Shown: positions 1-7,025, counted from the stretch's first letter. The stretch: 9,159 bases of DNA from Candidatus Peregrinibacteria bacterium (GCA_020849575.1 JADLFY010000143.1:1-9159), one strand, 5' to 3'. A program made the numbers and translations. The notes: generated by a model not told the origin, from the sequence alone.

Positions 1-168
1 GATGCGCACTTCATCACTGCCGACTTTTTCCATGATGCCGTAATCTATGGAAATTTTATTGCTCTTGGGATAGAGTTCGGCCATTTTGGACTGATATTCT
101 TGCTGATTTGTTGCACTGCTGATTTCTTCAAGAATGGCAAAAGTTTCCGGTTGAAATTGACGGAATTT
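1..168 (-). pseudogene. manC: Continuation of manC after the premature stop (cut by window edge)
   Basis: The 56 codons after the TAA at 169-171 stay open in the same frame as the upstream manC segment and read as normal guanylyltransferase sequence. They contain FQPETFAIL (residues 5-13 of this part) and the conserved ISIDYGIMEKV stretch near residues 39-49, which is typical of the active-site region of mannose-1-phosphate guanylyltransferases. There is no frame change, so a single base substitution explains the break, not an insertion or deletion. The first internal ATG is 29 codons in, with no obvious ribosome binding site, so independent translation is unlikely. It could be a decayed gene, a strain polymorphism or a sequencing/assembly error. 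The gene continues beyond position 1. Confidence 0.8.
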
Positions 169-792
169 TTACAGAATGGTGGAGACTTTCCAGACAAATA
201 ATCCGGTATTCCATAAATAACTTTGTGAACGAAGGAATTTTTTGGCTGTAGGTAAATCGGGTTTCTCGACAAATCTTTCGAATTGATGAATGGGAACGCC
301 ATCTATTTCATCAATTTGTTTGCCGATTTTGACATAACCTAAATTAATATTCGGATATAAAGCTTTTACTTCAATGATATTTAAAGTGTTTTGTGAAGTG
401 GCCAGCTGTTCTGCTATTTGTAATTTTTGGGCCAATTCTTCCAAATCCTGAATCAGATGATCAGCATAAATTACGGCCATAACTGCTTCGGGATCTTTTT
501 TGGCGATGGTTGCGGCAATCAGGCCAATGCAGGGGGCGGTGTCACGCAGAGCGGGTTCGATAATAATGTTTTCTGGAGGCACCAAGCCTTGTGACTGTTC
601 CATGACCAGATCGCGATATTCAGAGTTAGTAGCGATATAAATATCTTCGGGTTTTTGAAAAGACAAACGTTTGATGGTTTGTACAAGCATACTTTCTTCA
701 CCTACCAATGGCTGGAATTGTTTCGGTTTTTTTTGGCGGCTCATTGGCCATAATCTGGTGCCGGCTCCTCCCGCCAAAATGACAGTTTTCAT
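169..792 (-). CDS. manC: Mannose-1-phosphate guanylyltransferase, N-terminal part ending at a premature in-frame TAA
   Basis: Family role: transfers GMP from GTP to mannose-1-phosphate, giving GDP-mannose for glycan or envelope synthesis in the cytoplasm. The 207 visible residues carry the nucleotidyltransferase signature LAGGAGTRLWPMSR (6-19) followed by KPKQF (22-27 region), the YADH metal/nucleotide motif (109-112), FVEKP (174-178) and WNTGLFVW (194-201). The usual P-x-T-x-YGY stretch is diverged here (YPNINLGYV, 146-154). The ATG overlaps the pilD stop as ATGA, which suggests translational coupling; no Shine-Dalgarno is visible upstream. The reading frame stops at 169-171 (TAA) although homologous sequence continues in the same frame to the window edge. 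A complete family member is about 350 residues or more, so this product alone would lack the end of the catalytic domain. The family call is firm; whether the gene is functional is doubtful. Confidence 0.88.
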   Translation of the reverse strand: MKTVILAGGAGTRLWPMSRQKKPKQFQPLVGEESMLVQTIKRLSFQKPEDIYIATNSEYRDLVMEQSQGLVPPENIIIEPALRDTAPCIGLIAATIAKKDPEAVMAVIYADHLIQDLEELAQKLQIAEQLATSQNTLNIIEVKALYPNINLGYVKIGKQIDEIDGVPIHQFERFVEKPDLPTAKKFLRSQSYLWNTGLFVWKVSTIL

Positions 793-1625
793 AGATTTAT
801 AAAAGAAAGATAATACCAGTTAATCAGGTCGTTACCGACATAAATCGCGATTAGTGTACCAAGACAAAGGAAAGGTGCAAAAGCAATTGGCTTTTTTGCC
901 TTGATTTTTTGAGAAAAAATTAAGATTAGACTAATGGCTGCTCCAATCAGATAACTGCATATTATGGCTAGAATATTCAGTTTAAAGCCAAGTAAAAGGG
1001 CCATACCAATTGCTATATATATGTCCCCACTACCCAGCCATTTACCTTTGGAGATGACATATTGTCCTCCGAAAAAGATAAGACTGCTGAGGAGGGCCAG
1101 ACTTAAGTCGATTAATACTGGAGCGGTAAGTATACCCTGAAGATTTTGCAGTATTGGGAAGGGCAGGGTGATTAAAATCCAGATCATTAGAAATGAATTG
1201 GGAATTTCCTGTTTAAGAAGGTCGCTGAAACAAAGGGTAAGCAGAGAGAAATTTAACAAGCAGAGGTAGGTATATTTAACCCAAAACCAGAAGGAATAAA
1301 GTTCAGCGTATTTGAGTATGGGGAAGTCGCCGAATTGCAGGAAAAAAAAGTTGTTCAGAAAAAGTAAACCAGTGACCAGTTCCAGGGCAGGATAAATGGG
1401 AGAGATTGCTTTATGACAGAAAGTGCATTTGCCCTTTTGCCAAAGCCAGCTGAAGAGAGGAATGAGATTATAGATTTTTAATTGTTTGTGACAGTGAGGA
1501 CAGCTTGATCGTCCGCCAACAATTCCCTTTTTACCCTCTACACTTCGGGTGATAAATACGCTTAAAAAACTTCCAAAACAACAGCCGACAATAAAGAGAA
1601 AAATACTGAAGAAAATTTGCGGCAT
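789..1625 (-). CDS. pilD: Prepilin peptidase / N-methyltransferase (type IV pilin processing, A24 family)
   Basis: An integral membrane aspartic protease that cleaves the leader from type IV prepilins or pseudopilins; enzymes of this architecture also N-methylate the new N-terminus. The 278-residue protein begins with a hydrophobic segment (about 4-25), then the cytoplasmic zinc-type domain with GSF at 18-20, GRSSCPHC at 38-45, NLIPLFSWL at 53-61 and a second CxxC (67-70), so all four cysteines are present. The catalytic aspartates of the peptidase domain are visible as Asp135 in SDLLKQEIPN and Asp201 in GSGD (usual form GxGD-x-K; here GSGDIYI, so the usual Lys is absent). FAPFL (249-253) matches the late conserved motif. 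Several further membrane helices fill the C-terminal half. The start lies 2 nt after the TPR gene stop and the end overlaps manC by 4 nt. No pilin gene is in the window. Confidence 0.93.
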   Translation of the reverse strand: MPQIFFSIFLFIVGCCFGSFLSVFITRSVEGKKGIVGGRSSCPHCHKQLKIYNLIPLFSWLWQKGKCTFCHKAISPIYPALELVTGLLFLNNFFFLQFGDFPILKYAELYSFWFWVKYTYLCLLNFSLLTLCFSDLLKQEIPNSFLMIWILITLPFPILQNLQGILTAPVLIDLSLALLSSLIFFGGQYVISKGKWLGSGDIYIAIGMALLLGFKLNILAIICSYLIGAAISLILIFSQKIKAKKPIAFAPFLCLGTLIAIYVGNDLINWYYLSFINL

Positions 1626-1627
1626 GT

Positions 1628-3112
1628 TTATTGACTTAAAGTATTGGCCTGAAGAGTTTTGGCGGATTGAGTTTGATTGATGGTCGCTAATAACTGATTG
1701 TAACGCGTCGCGGCTGAGGCCGCGACGCCATCACCCTGGCCCAGGGCATGGGCCTTTTTATAAAAAACCAGTGCTTTTTGAGGTAAATTGCGTTTTTCCA
1801 GTAGTAAACCATAATTGAGATAAACCGCATCGAGATCAGGTTGCAAAGCCATGGCCAATTTTAGGTGGGCTTCGGCTTTGCCGAGTTGATTGTTGTAAAT
1901 CAATGTCCAGCCCATCAGATTGTGAGCCATGGCGGAATTTGGATGTGATTGGGCGGCTTTTAGGGCGAGAGCAAGAGCTTTGTCAGGTTGTTTTAATTTT
2001 TCAATATAAATCCAGATTGGTCTGACAAAATAATTTACATCTTCGGAATTGAGAGCCAATACTTTTTCGTAATTGGCAGCAGACTTGCTGTAATCTTGTT
2101 GTTCCAGATAAATTTCAGCCAATTTTTGATCGACTAAAATCTGTGGTTCAAAACCGAATTCTTTGGCTTTACTTAAATTTGCTTCGGCTTCCTTGAAATT
2201 ATTCAAGCTGTAGTAACCAAGTCCCAGATAAAAGAGCGTTTCTGGTTTTTGATTGTCCAATACTTTGGCTCTTTCCAGTGCCTCAATGGCGTCCTGATAT
2301 TTGCCGGTTTGGAGATAGGCATATCCTAGTAAAATCCAGGCATCACGATAATCGAGTTTTTGTTTGTTTACTTCAAATAACAGTGGGATGGCCATTTCGT
2401 ATTCGCCGCATTGATTGAAACTTCTGGCCAACAGTACTTTTAAATGTAATTCAGTAGATTCAGTATTAAATTTGTATTCGTTGTAAGCTCCCAGAAAATT
2501 ATTGGCTTTGGCTTTTAAATCATCTGATCCGCCAATGCTGATTGATTGATTAAGTAAACTTTGAGCCTGATCATTTTCACCAAAATAAGCGGCTATAATG
2601 CCCTGATAATATTTGACGGTCTGGGTATTATCAGTAATAGCATCAAAAATAGTCTTGGCCTCACTGATTTTACGCTGCTGTAAAAGTGATCTGCCTAAGT
2701 AAACTTTGGCATCAGTATTATTTGGTTGTTTTTCCAGGATTTGTCGATAAATTTCTTCTGCTTTGGCCGGGGCATTGTTACGCAAGTGTACTTTGCCTCT
2801 TTCATAGAGTGGAGTGAGATTATTGGGATTTTTTTTATAATCTTCCTGATATTGGGCAATGGCGAGGGCAGGGAAACCGTTTTGTTCCAGCTGAGCTGCT
2901 CTCGTCATGATTTCCTCAAAACTTTTGTCACGGCCGACTTTATCTTTTAATTCAGGAGGTAAATTTTTTTCTTCTTCAGCAATGGAATTTGGATCTGATT
3001 TGATGGTTGCCAAGGGAGTCTGAAATGGAGGCAAATTGAAAATATAAAGAATGGCCGAGATGATAGCGGCAGCAAATAGCAGGAAAATAAGTCTGAACAG
3101 GTTTTTAATCAT
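1628..3112 (-). CDS. Membrane-anchored tetratricopeptide-repeat protein
   Basis: A 494-residue protein with a single N-terminal hydrophobic helix (about 5-25), preceded by one or two basic residues, and then a polar linker rich in Asp, Glu and Lys (about 37-65). It is therefore probably anchored with the repeat region outside the membrane. The rest is TPR: clear units include about 67-99 (AIAQYQEDYKKNPNN), 101-132 (KAEEIYRQILEKQPNN), 255-288 (GYAYLQTGKYQDAIEALERA), 290-320, 326-357, 392-426 and 428-458. The middle segment 165-225 is more diverged. TPR scaffolds bind partner proteins; no enzymatic motif is seen. The position next to pilD allows, but does not prove, a role in pilus or envelope assembly. 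The start ATG overlaps the ruvC stop (ATGA). Near the 3' end, residues about 462-470 are encoded by a perfect GC-rich palindrome, listed separately. Confidence 0.92.
   Translation of the reverse strand: MIKNLFRLIFLLFAAAIISAILYIFNLPPFQTPLATIKSDPNSIAEEEKNLPPELKDKVGRDKSFEEIMTRAAQLEQNGFPALAIAQYQEDYKKNPNNLTPLYERGKVHLRNNAPAKAEEIYRQILEKQPNNTDAKVYLGRSLLQQRKISEAKTIFDAITDNTQTVKYYQGIIAAYFGENDQAQSLLNQSISIGGSDDLKAKANNFLGAYNEYKFNTESTELHLKVLLARSFNQCGEYEMAIPLLFEVNKQKLDYRDAWILLGYAYLQTGKYQDAIEALERAKVLDNQKPETLFYLGLGYYSLNNFKEAEANLSKAKEFGFEPQILVDQKLAEIYLEQQDYSKSAANYEKVLALNSEDVNYFVRPIWIYIEKLKQPDKALALALKAAQSHPNSAMAHNLMGWTLIYNNQLGKAEAHLKLAMALQPDLDAVYLNYGLLLEKRNLPQKALVFYKKAHALGQGDGVAASAATRYNQLLATINQTQSAKTLQANTLSQ
1705..1728. 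repeat. Perfect GC-rich palindrome (10-bp arms, 4-nt loop) inside the TPR gene
   Basis: The arm GCGTCGCGGC (1705-1714), the loop TGAG (1715-1718) and the exactly complementary arm GCCGCGACGC (1719-1728) form a 24-nt hairpin. It sits inside the coding sequence, encoding Val-Ala-Ala-Ser-Ala-Ala-Thr and adjoining residues after GQGDG and before RYNQLL. Its length is a multiple of three and it leaves the frame intact. Base composition is far above the surrounding gene. It looks like an inserted palindromic repeat unit, but only one copy is in the window. Confidence 0.6.
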
Positions 3113-3600
3113 TGTAGATTTAGTTTTTGATTTTTATGATGCACGGCGTGGCAAATGGCAATGGCCAAAGCATCGGCTGCATCGTCGGGTTTAGGTATTT
3201 GCTCCAAGTTTAGCATTAATTTAACCATTTGTTGAATCTGAATTTTGGGGGCATTGCCAAATCCACAAACAGCCATTTTGACCTGATTGGGTTTGTATTG
3301 ACTGACCTGGTATTTTCGTCGTCCCAATTCATAAATTATGGCTCCACGGCTTTCTGCTACCTGGAGTGCAGTAGTAACATTTTTACTGAAAAATATTTCT
3401 TCCAGGGCAATTTCGTCCGGGTGAAATTCATCGATCAGTTTGCTCAGATCAATAATGGTTTCCATGATTCTGGTAGCAAGTGGTAAGCCGGATTTGGTAG
3501 TAATTACACCAAATTCCAGCGGGAGGAAGCTGTTTCCATCGCTTTCAATAATACCGAAACCGGTAGTACCATAACCTGGATCTATGCCGAGTATTTTCAA
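3109..3600 (-). CDS. ruvC: Holliday junction resolvase RuvC (TTG start)
   Basis: Crossover-junction endonuclease that, as a dimer with the RuvAB branch-migration motor, nicks Holliday junctions symmetrically in recombinational repair. At 163 residues it is normal length. The four catalytic acidic residues are present: Asp7 in GIDPGYGTTGFG, Glu67 in ALEEIFF, and Asp140 and Asp143 in PDDAADALA. Also conserved are the loop FSKNVTTALQVAESRGAI (71-88) and the GNAPKIQIQQMV stretch (115-126). The start is TTG at 3598-3600: an in-frame TAA lies just upstream and no ATG or GTG is available before the conserved MKILGIDPG, so only TTG (or the adjacent ATT) can serve. No Shine-Dalgarno is visible. The end overlaps the TPR start as ATGA. 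A TATAAT in the 53-nt gap after pyk may give this gene its own promoter. No ruvA or ruvB is in the window. Confidence 0.95.
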   Translation of the reverse strand: MKILGIDPGYGTTGFGIIESDGNSFLPLEFGVITTKSGLPLATRIMETIIDLSKLIDEFHPDEIALEEIFFSKNVTTALQVAESRGAIIYELGRRKYQVSQYKPNQVKMAVCGFGNAPKIQIQQMVKLMLNLEQIPKPDDAADALAIAICHAVHHKNQKLNLQ

Positions 3601-3624
3601 AATAGAAAATTAGATTCGGCTTTG

Positions 3625-3630
3625 ATTATA
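3625..3630 (-). promoter_or_regulatory. Candidate internal promoter -10 (TATAAT) ahead of ruvC
   Basis: The only substantial gap inside the cluster (3601-3653) contains a perfect TATAAT on the minus strand, ending 24 nt before the ruvC TTG. The hexamer 17 nt upstream (TTTCAA) matches the -35 consensus poorly and there is no extended -10 TG. Transcription from here would start within about 20 nt of the start codon and could serve ruvC, the TPR gene, pilD and manC. No terminator hairpin is seen after pyk, so readthrough from the upstream promoter is also possible. Confidence 0.45.
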
Positions 3631-3653
3631 AGCTTTTGGCTGAAAGATTGAAA

Positions 3654-5054
3654 TTAAATTTGTTTGAGGAAAATTTGTCTTTCCTGACTGGAAGCATTAC
3701 TGACAATAACAATTTTTTGACCTTTTTTAACCAGTTTATTTTTTTTGAGTAAAGAGGCGATTTCTTCAGGTTTTTGAACTTTGCTGATAATGATTTTATT
3801 AATACCCCAGACCAATTGTAATTGCCTCTTGACGATTTGATCCGGAGTGATAACCAAAATCGGAGTGAAAGATCTTTGTTTGGCAACCTCTCTGGCAGTA
3901 AAACCTTTTCCTGTAACGGTAACTATCAAAGCTGCTTCGGTTTCATCAGCAAGCTTGGTGGCCATGTGGCAGATTTCATTGGGATCAGGTTCCTGAAAAT
4001 CATAAAGTCTCAGGCGGGTGAATTTATTGGTTTTTTGGAATTTTTCGATTTTCTCGGCAACAGTGGCGAGAGTTCGGACTGCTTCTACCGGATATTTGCC
4101 TACAGCAGTCTCATTGGAAAGCATCAGAGCATCGGTGTGGTCAAAAACTGCATTGGCAGCGTCACTGATTTCAGCGCGAGTGGCTCTGGGTTTTTCAATC
4201 ATTGATTGTAACATTTCTGTAGCGATGATTACGGGTTTACCCATTTTACCGGATAATCTAACCATCATTTTTTGAGCAATAGGAACTTCTTCAGCCGGAG
4301 TTTCTACTCCCAGATCGCCACGGGCAACCATTACTCCATCAGTTGCCTGAATAATTTTTTCCAGATTTTTTAAAGCTTCATGTCTTTCGATTTTGGCGAT
4401 AATTTTGGCTTCACTACCATAATTCCGAATTAATTTTCTCAGTCTCTCAATATCTTTGGCATGACGCACAAAAGAAAGCGCAATCAAATCAACCTGATGT
4501 TTTAAACCAAATTTAAGATCGGCCAAATCTTTTTTGGTCAGAGGATCTGCGCTGATCGAAGCGGTAGGAACATTGAGGCCTTTATGTGTTTTGAGTATTC
4601 CTGGAGTGAGAGAACGTACGGTGATTTGTGTTTTTTTCACTGAAACTACTCGAGTTTTTATCAAACCGTCTTCAATCAAAATAATATCGTCTTTACTGAC
4701 ATCTTTGTGTAAATCCTGATATTGAACCGGGATAACTTTTCCCTGTTGATGAAAGATTTTAGTACCGGTATCGAGAATGAATTTTTCGCCGGTTTTGATA
4801 GTAACACCTTGTTCCGGTAATTCTCCCAAGCGGATTTTGGGTCCCTGGAGATCCTGCATGATGGCAACGGTTTGACCGGTGATTTTTTCGGCCTGATGAA
4901 TATTGTTTATTAATTCGAGCTGTTCAGCATAATCTCCATGCGAAAAATTCAGGCGGGCTACATTCATGCCGTTTTGAATTAGTTTGACCAGTGTATTGGT
5001 GGCGAGGGTAGCCGGTCCCAGTGTGCAGACGATTTTAGTTTTTTTATTGAACAT
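3654..5054 (-). CDS. pyk: Pyruvate kinase
   Basis: Last step of glycolysis: phosphoenolpyruvate plus ADP to pyruvate plus ATP, in the cytoplasm. The 466-residue protein has all three core domains of the family. Seen in order: KIVCTLGPA (7-15), MNVARLNFSHG (30-40) with Arg34, Asn36 and Ser38, QDLQGPKIR (67-75), a B domain at about 76-165, HKGLNVP (157-163), the general-acid Lys221 in AKIE with metal ligand Glu223, Asp247 in ARGDLGVE (244-251), Thr279 in ATEML (278-282), and the long signature PRATRAEISDAANAVFDHTDALMLS (289-313). The C domain (about 355-466) is present but ends early, without the usual GTTN-type tail; no phosphohistidine extension is fused. Its ATG shares one base with the preceding stop (TAATG), implying coupled translation in the GH1 transcript. 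No Shine-Dalgarno is visible. Confidence 0.97.
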   Translation of the reverse strand: MFNKKTKIVCTLGPATLATNTLVKLIQNGMNVARLNFSHGDYAEQLELINNIHQAEKITGQTVAIMQDLQGPKIRLGELPEQGVTIKTGEKFILDTGTKIFHQQGKVIPVQYQDLHKDVSKDDIILIEDGLIKTRVVSVKKTQITVRSLTPGILKTHKGLNVPTASISADPLTKKDLADLKFGLKHQVDLIALSFVRHAKDIERLRKLIRNYGSEAKIIAKIERHEALKNLEKIIQATDGVMVARGDLGVETPAEEVPIAQKMMVRLSGKMGKPVIIATEMLQSMIEKPRATRAEISDAANAVFDHTDALMLSNETAVGKYPVEAVRTLATVAEKIEKFQKTNKFTRLRLYDFQEPDPNEICHMATKLADETEAALIVTVTGKGFTAREVAKQRSFTPILVITPDQIVKRQLQLVWGINKIIISKVQKPEEIASLLKKNKLVKKGQKIVIVSNASSQERQIFLKQI

Positions 5055-5410
5055 TATTTTTGTTTTTTGGTCTTTTTGGTGGTGGTTGCGGCATTTGGGT
5101 CATTGGGATTGGTGCCTGTATTGGAAGTGCTGGGGATAATGCCCTGACCGGTAAACATCGGATCGGTTTTGACCAGATTGGCCAGAGCGGTTGTACCGCT
5201 ATTGTATCTGGTTTTGATAGCTGAGCCGGCGCTGATGGTGTCATTGAAAATCTGGCTGGGGGACTGGCTGGCAACTTCGGCGGCGGAACTCTGTTTTTCT
5301 TTATTTTTGAAATCTTCTGGTGATGGCGGGGCTTTGTCTACACCCTGAAAAATCAATCTTTTGGAAAGAAATAAGTTGGGGGCAGTAGTCTGGAAAAAAG
5401 TAAATTTCAT
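5054..5410 (-). CDS. Hypothetical small protein with disordered, Thr/Lys-rich C-terminus
   Basis: A 118-residue protein I do not recognise. The first 22 residues are moderately hydrophobic and aromatic (FTFFQ, LFLSKRLIF) but contain Lys and Arg and are too polar for a convincing transmembrane helix. Residues 26-55 are rich in Pro, Ser, Lys and Glu, 56-90 are Ser/Thr/Ala/Gly-rich, and the end (about 92-118) is low complexity with Asn, Pro, Thr and a basic TKKTKKQK tail, so much of it is probably disordered. No cysteine or catalytic motif is seen. It is real by context: its ATG shares a base with the stop of the coiled-coil gene and its stop shares a base with the pyk start, so it fits exactly in the chain. 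Function unknown; it could work with the coiled-coil protein encoded just before it. Confidence 0.75.
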   Translation of the reverse strand: MKFTFFQTTAPNLFLSKRLIFQGVDKAPPSPEDFKNKEKQSSAAEVASQSPSQIFNDTISAGSAIKTRYNSGTTALANLVKTDPMFTGQGIIPSTSNTGTNPNDPNAATTTKKTKKQK

Positions 5411-5742
5411 TAAGATAAAGTTAAAATCATCTTTTCAATTTCAGCAATTCTTTCCTTTTCTTTTTCGCGGTAAATATTTTCCAGATCGTCCAGATTGTGG
5501 CTGAAACTTTTACGTATTTCAGTTTCATATTGTTGCAGAACAGTTTGTAAATCTGTTTTCAGCTGCATTTTTAAATTGGTTTCCTGCTCCATTCTGGTGG
5601 GAGATTTGGAATCGAGAGCACTAATGGATTTTTCACAATTACTTTTTAATTCATTGCATTTCTGCTCAAAAGCTTTGCTGACAGCATCGACATAGTCGAG
5701 TTGTTTCTGCGCTGTTTGTTGATATTGAGTGGTTAAGTCCAT
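5410..5742 (-). CDS. Hypothetical coiled-coil protein
   Basis: A 110-residue, highly charged, Gln/Glu/Lys-rich protein with almost no Pro or Gly (one Pro, at 48), predicted by eye to be nearly all helix with coiled-coil heptads in about 6-43 and 52-107. The two helices are split by a short SALDSKSPTR linker (41-50), which would allow a helical hairpin. Cysteines occur at 29 and 36, seven residues apart. No signal peptide, membrane segment or known domain is recognised. The start is 2 nt after the GH1 stop, with a GGTGA that could act as a weak Shine-Dalgarno 9 nt before the ATG, and its stop shares a base with the next start. Such proteins are often structural or adaptor components, but the role here is unknown. 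Confidence 0.78.
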   Translation of the reverse strand: MDLTTQYQQTAQKQLDYVDAVSKAFEQKCNELKSNCEKSISALDSKSPTRMEQETNLKMQLKTDLQTVLQQYETEIRKSFSHNLDDLENIYREKEKERIAEIEKMILTLS

Positions 5743-5744
5743 AT

Positions 5745-6950
5745 TTATTTTTCACCCAGTTGTTTTTGATATTTTTTAATCAGGTCACGGTAGAGTAAGC
5801 CCGATGGCCTGATAGTCCTTACAAAATTATCCTTATAATCAATTTTAATCAAACCAAATTTTGGATCAAAACCACTGTCCCATTCATAATTATCGGTTAG
5901 TGCCCAGTGCATGTAGCCAAATACTTCAACTCCTTCTTCTTTGGCTTTGAAAATCCAATCTAAACCTTCTTTGATCACGTCTTCGCGGAGCATATCAAGG
6001 TGATCAGCTACGCCATTTTCAGTGATAATGATCGGCTTTTTGTAACGTTTATAAATTTCTTTGAGCATCAGATAAAGTCCTTTTGGATATACTTCCCAGT
6101 CCATGTCGGTTTTTCTGCTGGTAGGGTAAGACACCTGGCAGAACTGTTCGATCAAATGAATATCAGCTCTGACACAACGATAAAAATAATAATTCAAACC
6201 GATAAAATCCTGTCGGTGTTTGATTAAATCCAAAAAATAAAAATTCCAATGTTTGCGGAAAAACAGGGCAATTAAATTGTCGAAAATATTAGTGGGACGG
6301 TCAGGTCGGAATACCTGATTATTTTTGGCTACACCAACCTGGAAATCCGGTTTAATGGCTTTGAGATCATCATAAGCCTGATTGTGGGCCTTGGCCAGGT
6401 TTTTGAGTACTTTGTTGAAAAGAGAATATTTGTCTTTTTGAGGAGGCCATTTTTTGATTAAATAGCCATGATAAGCGTAGATCTCCGGTTCATTGATGGT
6501 GATAATGTATTTCAATTCATCACGAAAAGTTGTGCCAATGAATTTACAATAATTAACAAAATGTCTGATATTATCTTTGTTTTCAAAGCCGCCATTATCC
6601 GCAAACCATTTGGGTAAGGTAAAATGGAAAAGTGTGACGATGGGAGTCAATTTGTTTTTATCAAGTGATTCAAAAACTTTTTTATAGTGTTTGATCACAT
6701 CATAATCGATTTGTCCCTGTACAGGTTCGATTTTGGCCCATTCCAATGATAAACGATGGGCATTATGTCCCAGTTGATGAGCTAGATGAAAATCAGTTTC
6801 ATAAAGTTCCCAATGATTGGTGGCCTGACCGGAAACATCTTTACCTTCTGGTTTGAGAATATTTTGTTCAAATTCCCACCAGTCTGAGTGGATATTTTCA
6901 CCTTCTACCTGATGTGCTGAGAGAGAGGCTCCAAAGAAGAAATTGGGCAT
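5745..6950 (-). CDS. Glycoside hydrolase family 1 beta-glycosidase (beta-glucosidase-like)
   Basis: A retaining beta-glycosidase with a TIM-barrel fold that releases terminal beta-linked sugars such as glucose or galactose. The family signature is complete: FGASLSAHQVEG near the start (6-17), LFHFTLPKWF (107-116), the acid/base Glu154 in TINEP, the aromatic GLNYY (251-255), the nucleophile Glu311 in ITENG, and WALTDNYEWDSGFDPKFGL (349-367). Glu356-Trp357 in NYEW is the pattern of enzymes acting on non-phosphorylated sugars; the Ser/Lys/Tyr pattern of 6-phospho-beta-glucosidases is absent. At 401 residues it is shorter than the usual 440-480. There is no signal peptide, so it should act in the cytoplasm on imported disaccharides. 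It is the first gene of the cluster, 28 nt after a perfect extended -10, and has no Shine-Dalgarno. Exact substrate cannot be told. Confidence 0.94.
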   Translation of the reverse strand: MPNFFFGASLSAHQVEGENIHSDWWEFEQNILKPEGKDVSGQATNHWELYETDFHLAHQLGHNAHRLSLEWAKIEPVQGQIDYDVIKHYKKVFESLDKNKLTPIVTLFHFTLPKWFADNGGFENKDNIRHFVNYCKFIGTTFRDELKYIITINEPEIYAYHGYLIKKWPPQKDKYSLFNKVLKNLAKAHNQAYDDLKAIKPDFQVGVAKNNQVFRPDRPTNIFDNLIALFFRKHWNFYFLDLIKHRQDFIGLNYYFYRCVRADIHLIEQFCQVSYPTSRKTDMDWEVYPKGLYLMLKEIYKRYKKPIIITENGVADHLDMLREDVIKEGLDWIFKAKEEGVEVFGYMHWALTDNYEWDSGFDPKFGLIKIDYKDNFVRTIRPSGLLYRDLIKKYQKQLGEK

Positions 6951-6978
6951 GACGCAATTTTTGTTTTTAAATCCTTTT

Positions 6979-6987
6979 ATTATAGCA
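6979..6987 (-). promoter_or_regulatory. Extended -10 promoter for the GH1-led cluster
   Basis: On the minus strand TGC precedes a perfect TATAAT (6984 to 6979), giving a complete extended -10 element in the gap before the GH1 gene. The hexamer at the usual distance (TGTTTT, 7002-7007) is a weak -35, which an extended -10 tolerates. Transcription would start around 6972, giving a leader of only about 20 nt, AT-rich and without a Shine-Dalgarno near the ATG. It probably drives GH1, the two small genes and pyk, and possibly everything to manC. Confidence 0.7.
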
Positions 6988-7025
6988 CAAAAAAGCCATT
7001 AAAAACAGTTCAAGAAGTCATAGCG

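Noticed and set aside
169..171. Stop-codon reassignment or programmed recoding in manC
   Set aside because: TAA, TGA and TAG all end other genes here in the normal way, and no in-frame stops occur in other conserved genes; no downstream recoding structure was evident.
2726..2950. Plus-strand open frames opposite TPR, pyk, ruvC, GH1 and glmS
   Set aside because: All are antisense to genes with strong motif support, have no family resemblance, and lack ribosome sites or operon context.
5044..5274. 76-codon Pro-rich minus-strand frame overlapping the 118-residue gene and the pyk start
   Set aside because: Shadow frame; the 118-residue gene fits exactly between neighbouring stop and start codons while this frame overlaps pyk.
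7008..7013. TTGAAC as -35 of the GH1 promoter
   Set aside because: It is 23 nt from the TATAAT, too far for a normal spacer; the extended -10 explains promoter activity better.
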